Shown here: one piece after another, positions 50,200 through 61,649 of the stretch
How positions within the stretch are numbered: position 1 is the first letter of the stretch
Layout: the number at the start of each line of letters is the position of its first letter
Source of the DNA: CBDHFQ01 sp965262565
GTDB taxonomy: Bacteria; Bacteroidota; Bacteroidia; J057
NCBI GenBank assembly: GCA_965262565.1
Contig: CBDHFQ010000038.1
Location: 186,001 to 250,000 of the forward strand
DNA: 64,000 nt
Direction of reading: 5' to 3'
The notes under the pieces: model-generated
The model's input: the letters and a program-made list of their open reading frames with translations, nothing else
Told to the model about the DNA's origin: nothing
Database searches by the model: none
Position numbers and translations under genes: made by a program

Positions 50200-51225
50200 C
50201 TGCAATTAAAAAAAAAAACAGTAGATGTGATCATGGAAAAGAAATTCCAAGTTGATAGGCATCCATGTCAATTAAATTAACATCTTCAAATTAAATGTTT
50301 TAAAGAAAAATATACTTTATTTACATGATGGCACTATTCTAACTAGTATAATTTTGCAATTAGCTAGTTATAGCTATACCTAGCTACCTGTAAATGCAAT
50401 AGCTATGCACTGTAGCTACTGATAATAATAATAATAATATTAAAAGTAGTTAAATCTAGTATCATCAAATATTTACCAGAAATAATGTAGAAACTTAATT
50501 AAACTAATTGTAGAAAAGGCATAAATTAGCTAATTATAGAATCATGAATTAACTATAAGAAGAAATGACTAAATAAACTAGAACTAAACAAAAAACACTG
50601 GATCAAAGGAAGAAAAGTCTTGTGGTAATTAAAATCAAATGTGAAGCTTTATCTTTTATCATAGATAATAGATTATCTAGACATAAATTAATGCTGTAGC
50701 TCTGTTTGGAAAAATTGACAGTTTCACCACATGCAATGACATATTTCAGTAAATTAAATTATTGACACAAGGGCATGTAAGCACAACAATGTGCAGGCCC
50801 ATAAATTAAAGTGCTATAAAACTACAACTGGATGAAAAACAAAAAAGGGAAATAATAGTAGCTACCTACTACCAATTCTCAGTTTGTTTTTTACCCAGGG
50901 GCAGTTTTTAAGTAGTTTAAAGGCCGTACACAATAGTCACCCTCTGTGCAAGGAGTGCAAAACTCTTTCCCACTCAATGTTGATACATGAATTCAAATAG
51001 TTGCATTTACAGTGCATAATGCATATTGACAAAATTCTCCATGTTTTATTAAAGATAAATTGAACAATAGAATAAACCCCCTTGAAAGTAACTATACTTC
51101 TGGTTCTAACTGACAAAAATGGACATTGGATTCTACAGATCAAAAATACATAAATTAAAGGGAAAAATTACTCCTTTTTTTGAATGGTGTTAGGAGTAAA
51201 AAAAAAAAAGTTTACTGATATTATA
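50200..51225. other. CDC23 intron 1, 3' part
   Basis: AT-rich with a short (TAA)n run near 50427. No coding segment recognised. It ends at the hAT-type MITE. Confidence 0.5.
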
Positions 51226-51233
51226 GTGATATA

Positions 51234-51876
51234 TAGGGATGTACCGATGTATCGGTATCGGCAGTATCGGTGCTTTTTTGGGGTATCGGTATCGGTAAAA
51301 AATGGCCGATACTTTACCGATACTTTTCTAATATTATGCTCTATTACTTGTGTTTACAATTGTACCAATTAATAATTGTTCAATCATCATATTTATTATT
51401 CAATAATGACGAATATTCAATATATATTAATTATATAATAATGTAGAGGACAGAGATATATACGGCTCGTAATTCTAAGTCTTAAATTAAATCTTACTCA
51501 ATATTATGATGTAACAACTAACAAGCAGGTAGTGACCAGCGAGTAGCGACGTAGTTACTCACAACTTCATAAGCTACTTAACTGAATATTTGATATTTCA
51601 TTAACCAATTAAATGGTATTATTATTCTAATAGACTAATTTGAGTAATTTCTATAGCTAATCCACTTTTTTTTTACAAAAATCTTGCAGTGGTAGCTAGC
51701 TGTTTTCAATGAGTAGGTAACAAATTCTCTTCTATTTAATTATCAATATATTATAAAATTAAAAGTATCGGGGTATCGGTATCGGTTAAGTATCGGCCTA
51801 TTTCAAGTATCGGTGTATCGGTATCGGTGAAATACTGGGTATCGGTATCGGTAAAAATGGTATCGGTACACCCCTA
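51234..51876. mobile_element. hAT-type MITE with TATCGG subterminal repeats
   Basis: 643-bp element with terminal inverted repeats TAGGGATGTACCGAT / ATCGGTACACCCCTA and an exact 8-bp target-site duplication GTGATATA (51226-51233 and 51877-51884). Both ends carry many GTATCGGTATCGG words, which are likely transposase-binding repeats. There is no transposase frame, so it is non-autonomous. 8-bp duplications define hAT. Confidence 0.88.
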
Positions 51877-51970
51877 GTGATATACCTTAAAAACCTTGTA
51901 GGAATTGCACAATATCGGTATATTAGCTTCCCCATATGTGAGGTAATACTGATTGAGACTTTGATCATTA

Positions 51971-52911
51971 CTCTGTCTTAAGGGGATCGGCTACCCAAAA
52001 TCGTCTAATTTATTTTCCAATTAGGTATGCTTTACTATGTCTAAAATAAAGCTGTATATGTGTAGAATATTGTGTGAAAATTTCATACAAATCGGACAAA
52101 AAACGAAAAAGTTATAGCGTATACAATTTGAGTACTTTGACGTTACTGCCTGCAGTCATATTTGAGCGAGCCGCTACCGACTTGAGGAAGGGTAGGGGGT
52201 GGGATAATGGTGTAATGTATTGTTTTTTCTTACTAAGTTGTCCAATGATATTCCTTCGGACGTTTCTGACATGTAATGTGCGAAGGAAACAGGTTTGCCA
52301 GCACACACTGGTTCAGTATCACTCCAGCTTTGACGTGGGAAGGTTAGGTTCTGTGTAGCCCTCCACCATAAACTCGGCTGGCTTTACGGAGCGATATCTC
52401 AAAACTCGACAATACAGGACAAAAAGTAGATAATCTCTGTAACCGCTGGGCCTACATAGCTGTGTTTGGGCTCATTTTAAAGTGGAAGAGCCATGCAATA
52501 GCGCAACATTGCGCTTTTTTGCAATTTATTGCTAGAATTCTTTTTAAATCGATGTAAAAAGTCAAAAAATTGCAAAAATTTTGAATTTTTTTATGCTTCA
52601 ATTTGATTTAAATTTTATAAAATACTAAATCGAACATTGTTACGTGGTAAAGCAACTCTTCCTCTTTGATTTGAGCCATCACACGACTATGTAGGCCCAG
52701 CAGTTACTGAGATCATCTATGGGCCGGTAGGCCTAATTCGCGCCGGTTTTTCGGCCGTAGGCCTATTTATAGGCCGAAAATCAAAAATTTCCATAGAAGA
52801 AACCCCTAAGGAATTTCAATTTTACATACGCATGCCAAATTTCAGGCATCTAGGTTCAATAATAAAAAAAAAGTACCTGAAGGTAGCCGATCCCCTTTAA
52901 GAGACAGGAGA
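51971..52911. mobile_element. Long terminal-inverted-repeat (foldback) element
   Basis: The ends AAGGGGATCGGCTACC (51980-51995) and GGTAGCCGATCCCCTT (52882-52897) are inverted, and CTGTC/GACAG words extend the pairing outward. Inside, CTGGGCCTACATAG (about 52445) is mirrored at about 52690, so most of the ~0.9-kb element can fold back on itself. TTAA stands near both ends. The short open frame at 52074-52358 has no recognisable content. This is probably a MITE of a DNA transposon. Confidence 0.7.
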
Positions 52912-54139
52912 GTGTCAAGTTTGAAGCGTGTAAATAGCTAGTTCAAATGGTTTAGAAATGACAACAGAAAGAGTGAAAATAAAAGACAGTACTCTTCAAA
53001 ATATGTTTTTGTCATTAGGTCTTTGATTCTTTATTAGGCAATCGAAAGAATCAAAACAAACAGCAAACAGCTGTTCAGATTGTTAACGGATGACCATTGT
53101 GTGCAAACCATTTTCTGGATGCGATAATTAAATTTTCAATCTAATTTATTATAGGCTAAAAATAAAATTGATAGTTCTTTTAAACTTACTAACAACCTTA
53201 AACAGGTTAATATATTTTACATGGAAAAAATGAGATAAATAAGGATTATTCATGTCAAAATACTTTATGAAAAATAATGAAAAAAAGTGCAAGGAGACAG
53301 GAGTCACCCCCGATTACGAAAAAATGCAAGCTGACTCCTCGCCGCACCAACAACAACAACAAATGTTTCAAAAAGTCCTTTTAGGACATCGTAGTGGAAG
53401 GTTAAGTATAGCAAGGTACACAGCAAATTTCAGATCAAAATATTCATTAATAACAAAGTTATGATAAATTGAACAAAAACAGGACTTTGGCTCTATCCAA
53501 ATTTCACGAGGGTTAAAAAAGTGGACTTTTTTTGAGAATTTTGAAAAAATACTTACGTCAGTGCTATTTGGCTGAAACCTTGGTCATTTACTAATAATAA
53601 CCTGCCCTTTCTAATGGTAATAACGGTTTTTCAATTTTCAGGATTTTTCCCCTCGAAAAGGAGAGTGCGAGGAGTCACCCCGAGTTGCGTGGTGCGAAGA
53701 GTCACCCCGACCGACGCTATAGGCCGCTACCTAGTTAAGGTGTTACTTTACTTTAGTAACTTTACCTTTATCATGGCGGCTGGCTAAATTTCTCAATTAT
53801 TTTTGGCCTGTCTGACAAATTTTCCTACAGTTCCTTCAGTATTTAATAGGAGAAAAATAGAGAATTGGTGTGTATCTGGAGAATTTTTCAGTTTGGCTAG
53901 TGCATATCTGACAAACCTGGGGCCATACTATTCTACCTGGAACCTGGCCTGGCTGGCCATTATGAAGACAGAAGAATGAATGTTTTTCATCACGTTATGC
54001 CTTTAGCTACCTATATATTTAGGCAATGAAATGGAAATATTAGTTAATTAGGTATACTATAGTAGCTACTACATAGGTACCTAGTTAGCTTAGACCAGAA
54101 TGCATTACTTGGCAGCCTGAATGCATAATTAGCCAAAAT
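52912..54139. other. Intronic DNA with GGAGTCACCCC repeats
   Basis: No exon recognised. The words GGAGTCACCCCC (about 53300), GAGGAGTCACCCCGA (about 53672) and AGAGTCACCCCGAC recur, perhaps the remains of another repeat. Confidence 0.4.
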
Positions 54140-54910
54140 TCCTGAAATAGCGGGGGCAGAATTTTGATCAAAAAAGTTCATTTTGAAATAGCGGGGGCAG
54201 GATAACCAATTTTAAAAATAATTTCTGATGATTATCATAAAAATATCACAGACATTGCTCTAGAATTTAATGTACAGCTTAGTACAAGCACTTACATTGA
54301 CTGTATATCTTTACTTTTCAATTCATTGTTCGAATAGTAGGTTTTTCAAGCTTGCTGTAGGGGCACTCAGAACTGACCTTTCAGAATTTCAGGGGCAGAA
54401 TTTCAAAGTTGGGGGCACACTGGGGGCAGAATTAGCCTGTTTTTATATACAGGCTTGGCAGGTCCAGCCCCCGGGGCTAACATAGTTAAAAAATCCAGCC
54501 CCTGGGGGCCCCAGTATTGCGCCCCTGACTTCAATATTGCTCCCCTGGTGGCATAAATTCTGCCTCTGCTTTTGAAATTTGCGCCCCTGGATTCAAAATA
54601 GCGCTCCTGGCTTCACAAACCATTAAACTGTAGCCATGTTTGATATTAGTTTCATTCATTATTTAAACACTTTAAACAATAATAGATATGAAACTAAGTA
54701 TTTAAAATGTATTTTATGATGAATTTGGCCAAAATCATACCACAGGTGTTGGCAATATGACATTTGTGGTTAAAATTGTGCCCCCTGGGTTGTAAATAGG
54801 ACATATTTGATCAAAATCCTGCCCCCTGGGTTGGAAATAGGACATTTTTAGTCAAAATTGTGCCCCCTGGATTGGAAATATGACATTTTTGGTAGAAATG
54901 GCACCCCCGG
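54140..54910. repeat. Inverted G-rich/C-rich repeat arrays beside CDC23 exon 1
   Basis: The left arm (about 54148-54440) holds copies of GCGGGGGCAGAATTTTGATC. The right arm (about 54480-54910) holds complementary units with TGCCCCCTGGGTTGGAAATA. The rightmost array (54734-54910) has an exact 41-bp period. The two arms can pair, giving a foldback element in intron 1. The last ~130 bp of the right arm are carried along in the exon-1 duplication at 59.94 kb. Confidence 0.7.
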
Positions 54911-55256
54911 GGTTGGGAAACTTGTGCCAAGTACTGCATTCTGGGAACTTAGCTATCTACAAAATTTTTCTTATTTTCTATTTATAACCACACTCACCAA
55001 TTATATGCTTGGAACAATCCTCTTTTACTTGCTGCATCTTTGGCAATAATTAAGTCAGTCTTCACTTTTTGGGTAAAGTCATTGGTAGTTGAATCATTTT
55101 TAATATGAGGAAGTTCTGATTTAGATAGAAATACGGCACTGAAATCATTGACACCTTCGTACACACCCGCCATCGCAATTGATTTGCAATGGCACAAGGA
55201 TTAGTGTGATTAAGTGGACTATACAACAAGTTCTAGACTTCTCACCTGTATATATT
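54783..55256. repeat. 474-bp direct duplication, copy A (contains CDC23 exon 1)
   Basis: Nearly identical to 59940-60413 with a constant offset of 5,157 bp and no indel that I can see. By eye I found only a few differences, two of them changing CDC23 residues. The block includes part of the C-rich array, the donor of exon 1, the whole exon-1 coding part and ~80 bp upstream. Confidence 0.93.
54998..55173 (-). CDS. CDC23: CDC23 (APC8) exon 1, proximal copy
   Basis: The exon encodes MAGVYEGVNDFSAVFLSKSE, then LPHIKNDSTTNDFTQKVKTD and LIIAKDAASKRGLFQAYN(W), ending AAT TG|GTGAGTG. The segment K..L..AKD...RGLFQAYNW corresponds to the human IKKQLLLIAGLTRERGLL...KW before SAEL. The split Trp codon is completed by exon 2. 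The ATG used gives an initiator like the family; an ATG eight codons upstream is also open. This copy lies 4.8 kb from exon 2. Confidence 0.82.
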
Positions 55257-58121
55257 TCAAAGTTCAGGAGATGTATGCCTTTCAAAATTCCTGCGCCGAT
55301 TCTGCAAATTTCAAATTCTGCGCTGGCAATACTATTTTCAACATGGAGGGTTTGCGCTGAAGTAATTATGCACTAACACTCGTTTGTCGATTATCCGCCG
55401 ACAATAGGAAAACACTGAAAGACAATTAATTACACCTTACTTAATATTATAAATAATTACAACTTTTTTATGGCTGTTCTTACATGTCTTTATTTAATAA
55501 TTAGTATTAAGAATTGCTATGCAGAACGTAAAGGTAAATGAACTTTAATTGTATGGGCAAAGTGGTCAACCGACTCGTGCAGAACGAGAGCAATGCTTCC
55601 ACACAACCTCACCCAACACAAACTTACAAGAGACTGTCAGTTTGTCACCGTTCGTCAGTGACCTTCTGGCGTCTGCTAAATATATTAACGATCCCAAAAG
55701 CTAACTGTATAATGTATTGCAATGAGAATGATCAGATCTCTTTCTTAAAACATCGTTAACAAATCCTTCAATACAAACCTAAATATTTTTTCATGACTAA
55801 AAAGAAATCTGATATATGTTACAATACGAAGGATTTTAGATTTAGTTAGCCCTGTTAAACTTTCTTCCGACGATACCCAAAGAAAACCAAGTGAATTTGA
55901 AGGGAACAATTGTAATAATTGATTCAGATATATATATTTTAAATTAGGCTTATTAAATACACATTTAGAAAACTTTGAAATTTAAAATTCGTGTCTTCAT
56001 TAGTTATATTACCGAATCACACCTTAAGTAGTAGCTAGCTACATTCACATTGTAATATGCATTCTTTTGCCTGGTTCGACTTTAACATTGAATATATTTT
56101 CCTAATATAATATATCCTAATTTACCTAATTATGTTATTTTTTTAAATTTATGCATACATTTTAAACTCATTTTTTTGTAATTATATTTTAAAAAAATTA
56201 AATTGTCGTCTTTGTATTTTTTTGACATGTTCACTTTTAAGCGTGTCTTGCAACGAAAACTGATGATATGGAAGTAGATTCAAAATATTTTGTTTTCTGA
56301 TATATATATATATATAATATATACAATATATTGAATCTATCGTAACCTAACCTTGCCTAAAATTAATGCACGTATTGCATAGGAAAATAAAAAGTTTTAG
56401 TTTATTCAGTATCATATACAAAATTATTAACTTTGAAATTTTAGAACTTCTTAAATATTAATTTAAGCAAGAAATGAATGTTTTATTCATAAACTAGCTA
56501 GCTACATTAAAAACTCTACCATTTCACATAGTTTCATCTAATACATGTGGTCTGTAAAAATCAGAAAAGATCCATATTTTCTAGTAAAATAGTCATTCCA
56601 TTTTAATTTTCTGGTTTCAAATTTAATTTCATAGTCAATATTTCAGTCAATGAGTCACTAAAATTACTATAGTTATCTGGGTCTAAAATAATAATATTAT
56701 TATAACAATAATATTAACATATATTAACAGAATATATTTCTCGAACATAGAATAAATATATTAACGATCCCAACAGTAAAAGAAACACATAACCTTCAAG
56801 TGCAAAATATGAATCCAATTTAGAAATTTATATTACAATTGTGAAAAACATAATATTTTAAATAAGATATATTATGATCTACTTAATTATCAATCTGCTA
56901 AGTAAATATTGTCAAATTCTATGTCTAATCCTGCAACGAACTTTATTTCATCATTTATGTTAATGATCTTTTCATCTTGAGTGTGTTTGGATGGTTTGGA
57001 TGTAGCAAATAAACATTGATATGTTATTAATATGACATATTAAATATTCTTATCACAATGAGTAATCTTTTATGAAGAATGCTCTACATATGCTTCTTCT
57101 CTGCCTCTTTGATGTGTGTGACGAGAAAATGAGATAGTGCCCCATCGAATGTCTCTACATTTGCATAACCTTTGAAAATCTATGCGCACAAATGATAGAT
57201 AGCTAAAGAATTTCATGTTTTCTTTCGTCAATTAGTATTTCTCCCGAATTTGTTTGGTCCTGCTGAACAATTATGCATGTATTTATCAAAATGCAGTACG
57301 AGAAACACCAGGTTTCATACTGTGGCATTTGAATCGCCAAGCCTCACTGAAGACCTGCTAGTCGCATCGCACACCAAGTCAAAATACCTCTCGCCCGCCT
57401 CGCCTATGAAGTTGTATTACTTTAGGCACAGTCGCCAGCACAATAGCATTGACAAGAAACATAAGGGCTTCACTTCAGCACTTTTATTACATTAAACCTA
57501 TGGAATAAATTTAGTTTAGACAGCCACTGCGAAGACCGAAGATATTTTATTGACACAATGTTACACAGTAGCTACACTGTCATTGCACACACAGCAAGTT
57601 CAGCAACACAGAGGGAGTCGATTATATAACCCTCACGCAACGACAGCTCATTACCACTGCTGTTGAGCCTGTTGTTATTCTATGATTCAAGCATTCCTTC
57701 CACAGCGTGACAGCTGTTATTCTTTGCATCCTAGGATTGCATAAAAATTACCCTAGAATGATCCTTGATTACCATAGAAAATTCAAATTAGAGCAAATAC
57801 CGTTTGAAAAAACGTAATGATTAATAATTATAATCTTCATTAAGATACGCATTCATTGCAAAAGAATCATTCATAAAAAAAAAAAAAAATCAAAATTTCT
57901 TATCTCAGTCACAATAAAACCAATTGAAATTATTAGACTCAAAAATTTCAAAATAAAGCCTCAAATATTTTAAATGTTATCAATAATTTATAATGCTAAC
58001 ATTTATTATAATGATATAACGATTAATATTATAACTTCTAATTTAAAAAATGAAATGCAATCATTATTAATCACACAACATTATCTTAATTCACGTCACC
58101 GTCGCGGCGTCGTCACGTGAC
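55257..58121. other. 2.9 kb without recognised genes
   Basis: AT-rich sequence with short microsatellites (AT run near 56300). An 81-codon open frame at 57250-57495 has no recognisable content. Sequence at 57990-58075 reappears at 58391-58490 (ATAATGCTAACATTTAT, then GACTTCTAATTTAAAAA), a local direct duplication. It lies between the two exon-1 copies. Confidence 0.45.
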
Positions 58122-58139
58122 TTCTAGAATGTTCTGGAA
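58122..58139. promoter_or_regulatory. Perfect heat-shock element
   Basis: TTCTAGAATGTTCTGGAA is four alternating nGAAn/nTTCn pentamers without a mismatch, the binding site of HSF1 trimers. A CACGTG E-box lies 8 bp upstream. No gene start was recognised close by, so a regulated target is not known. A chance match is possible in 23 kb but not likely for four units. Confidence 0.5.
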
Positions 58140-59119
58140 TGCACGCAACCGTCCAAGGTCAGTTATTAGGTCACTGGTTAATTACACTTGATTGACAGTA
58201 AAGATAAACATTGTTACATAGCAAATCACATAAATAGTTTAAAGTTATTCAACTGTTGTTCAAGATAAAATATTCGTTACGAAATCGGTCAGTAATTTAC
58301 AATGCAATTAAAGGAAAAGTTCGACAGTAATAAACTAGTGACGACACCATCATCAGAAATTGAGATCAACTGCCATTTACCAACAATAAATTATAATGCT
58401 AACATTTATCATTTACGATAATGATATAACTATTAATGTTATGATTTATGACTTCTAATTTAAAAATGAAATGCGATGATGAATCGCACCATGACACCTG
58501 TTTTGAAAAAGACGCTAGCAAACGTTTTAGCGCATGCGCTTCTCGTATTTCATTTGGCGGTTGCACTGAAATAAAACTATTAGCTATCAATAAACGTAAA
58601 CAGATGAAATGGTAATATTAATAATAAATTTAATCGTACTTTGAATCACTATGTAGTTGAATACTTGTAATTAAGCCAAATTATTCTTGTCAACCCAAAC
58701 ATTTGTGTGAACGCAGTAGCCGTAACGAACGCGATATAAAAATTATGTGAACACGCAGAAGGAGAAAAATCACGAGTTAAATTGTGGGAATTAGTAGTGT
58801 GGGAACTGATATATAGTGGGATTTTCTAATTTAAAGAGTGGGAAATTGTGTCACGTTTCGTTGCAAGCATCTCTAAGGTACTTTTTCTTTCATGTCAACC
58901 CGCCTGAAGTGTTATTAAGATGAAATTTTATCGCCAATTGTTATATTTACTTTTAATTGGTATCAAATTTATCGCCAATTAGTCGCATGTCGATTTCAAT
59001 CAATCACTTTTATCGCCAATTCGCTTGGCGATAAAGGCCCTACTTTCAAACCTGGGAGAAACACTTCCCTGTTCCCCCCAGATCATTTTCAGAATAGCGT
59101 ACTTTAGTCAATCACAATC

Positions 59120-59231
59120 ATACTTACCTGGCACAGAGGATACCGTAATCAAGAAGGCGGTTCCTCCAGGGCAAGACTCACCATTGCACTCCGGTGTTGC
59201 TGACCCTTGCGATTATAAACCCCAAATGTAG
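59120..59231 (+). pseudogene. U1 snRNA-like sequence, 3' truncated
   Basis: The sequence begins ATACTTACCTGG, the 5' end of U1 that pairs with 5' splice sites. It continues with GATACCGTAATCAAGAAGG (stem-loop I), CATTGCACTCCGG and GCTGACCCTTGCGATT, then CCCCAAATG. These follow human U1 in order with few changes. After about 112 nt the similarity fades: the Sm site AATTTGTGG and stem-loop IV are not found in the next 60 bases. It is therefore probably a truncated U1 pseudogene rather than a working gene. Confidence 0.8.
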
Positions 59232-59939
59232 AGAAACGAATGAAACTAGTTTATCAGCCCGCGTTTTTTTAAATTTATAGATTCACTGACTATTCCAATA
59301 TATAAATCTGATCTTTTTTTGTTGTATATTAAATTGTATCATTAAAGGCAAATAATTGCTAGTGATATCTGCTGATATTCCTGTACTTTGGAAAAACCCA
59401 GAATATAACTAAGCAGAGCTAAAAAAGGGGCCAGAAACATATAAAAAAAAAGCTCGGGCTGAATTCAAAATTTTACAAACTAAACAGCTTGGAAAAGAAA
59501 AATATTTGTCTCTTTTTGGGCTAAGTTGGCATCCGTACTTGTGAGGGCAGTGAGGCGTCAGGGTGACAGCTGTAAGCGATAGCTGAAAATTTACCAAGTC
59601 GATACATTTTGTACGTGTTTGATACTATTTTCTTCAGGATTGTATGTAACATTCAATTCATCTAGTACGTTTTAATGTTTTTAGTAATTTTTTGGAAATG
59701 ATGGTAGATTGAACTTCTTTTCTGAGCAGTTTGTACTAAAAAGTTATTTCGGCGCACAGGAAGACGTTCTGAGTGCGCTGAAAAAGAGCCTTAGCTAAAA
59801 TTGCTGCGCTGTGTATTTTAGTACGTATAAATCCCAGCGCCGACATTAAATATTAGCTTAAAACCCTGCGCCGAAAAGAACTCTGAAAATCTCACGCCGC
59901 GTACGAATACGCCTCGACCCCCATACTTTTCCAGTCTGG

Positions 59940-60413
59940 CCCTGGGTTGTAAATAGGACATATTTGATCAAAATCCTGCCCCCTGGGTTGGAAATAGGAC
60001 ATTTTTAGTCAAAATTGTGCCCCCTGGATTGGAAATATGACATTTTTGGTAGAAATGGCACCCCCGGGGTTGGGAAACTTGTGCCAAGTACTGCATTCTG
60101 GGAACTTAGCTATCTACAAAATTTTTCTTATTTTCTATTTATAACCACACTCACCAATTATATGCTTGGAACAATCCTCTTTTACTTGCTGCATCTTTGG
60201 CAATAATTAAGTCAGTCTTCACTTTTTTGGTAAAGTCATTGGTAGTTGAATCATTTTTAATACGAGGAAGTTCTGATTTAGATAGAAATACGGCACTGAA
60301 ATCATTGACACCTTCGTACACACCCGCCATCGCAATTGATTTGCAATGGCACAAGGATTAGTGTGATTAAGTGGACTATACAACAAGTTCTAGACTTCTC
60401 ACCTGTATATATT
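59940..60413. repeat. 474-bp direct duplication, copy B
   Basis: Partner of 54783-55256. Its left edge starts inside CCCTGGGTTGTAAATAGG. On its right, similarity ends at ATATATT, after which copy A reads TCAAAG and copy B ATGGAA. High identity indicates recent duplication, gene conversion, or an assembly of two haplotypes. Confidence 0.93.
60155..60330 (-). CDS. CDC23: CDC23 exon 1, distal duplicate
   Basis: Same length, start and donor (TG|GTGAGTG) as the exon at 54998-55173, so it can splice to exon 2 in the same phase. Two residues differ: LPRIKN for LPHIKN and FTKKVK for FTQKVK. Intron 1 would then be about 10 kb. It could be an alternative first exon with its own promoter, or a nonfunctional duplicate. 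Confidence 0.6.
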
Positions 60414-60476
60414 ATGGAAAAGATAACATGCACATTGATTCAAGAACTTGCAAGTGATTAGTAAGTCGTTCCTTGG

Positions 60477-61309
60477 CAGTGTTGCTCTTATTCAATACTT
60501 TTTTGTATTTATATACTAAGTACATGCTCAAAATGTATTTAATTACTAAATACATTGATGTATTTAAATACTTTTGTAGATACTTATTCAAATATATTCA
60601 AAATATCGACCTATGTAATCCATTAATATTTTCATTATGAATTATGAATCAAACGGAATATTTAGTTCAATTATCCAGGATTTCAAAAGTTACGCAGGAA
60701 TATAACTGATAAACATGTAATTAATTTTATTAACTGCATAAGGCAATGTGTTTCATTTAAACTTATAGCTTATTTAAAAATCTGAATAACAGCCTCTAAC
60801 AGGGTCAAATATGAATAACAGTCTTTAACAGGAATTTAGTTTTATTTTTTTTATGCTCAGGAATATCGCAGTAACTTCACCGATAGAAAGTGACATCATC
60901 ACCCTGGCCTTATGTCCAGGTCATGCGCATGAGGGTGATCGCGGCACATTTTATTAGTAAACTTGTTTCAGTATTCTTGTATAAAAATGAGAAACTATTG
61001 TAAGCGGCAGAGTGGAGTGAGAGAGAAGAGGGTTAACTAAGAGTGATCGAACAGATACAATACGTGACTGTATTGAACGGTTTGAACCCGTGATTGTATG
61101 ATTAAACAACAGACCCTCTGTTGTTCATACTTAATAGACTATGAAAGAAAATATTTGGATATGTATTTAAATATATGTATTTAAATACTCTTCAAAAGTA
61201 TTTAAGTACAGTGATTATAAATACATGTTGACGAATTTATTTAAGCACAGTGTACATAAATGCAGTAAATGTATTTAAATACACTGTATTCATATTCTGC
61301 CCAGCTCTG
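60477..61309. mobile_element. Possible hAT-like element with GTATTTAAATAC-rich ends
   Basis: The ends CAGTGTTGCTC...CAATAC and its imperfect inverse GTATTCATATTCTGCCCAGCTCTG enclose 833 bp. Both subterminal regions are full of TGTATTTAAATAC words. No transposase frame and no target-site duplication were found, so this remains a weak call. Confidence 0.35.
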
Positions 61310-61649
61310 TATCTCATCATCCAATCAGAGGTCCTTTTCAAAATTGCTATGGGTTGAGGCTGTAATAACCTGATGGAAGGAAATACTATTATTAGTTGCA
61401 GGTTCAGTGAATCTGGTGTAGTATATTTTATTATTAATTGTAAAGTAATATTGAAACTAAATGTAATTCCATTTTCGCGAATAAGCTTGCAAAGGATAAA
61501 AAATGAATTAATATTGAAAATGAATTGATAGTACTATTAAAGTTGTGAATTTTATATCTAAAACGAGCTGAATATGCTTTCAATTTTACAGATAAGAGAG
61601 AGATTCCATTGAAGCTGTTAGACCATGTCCAGACAAACAGCGCAGTAAA

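Noticed and set aside
54783..60413. LTR retrotransposon with 474-bp LTRs
   Set aside because: The repeated block contains a CDC23 exon, lacks TG...CA ends and target duplications, and no gag or pol lies between.
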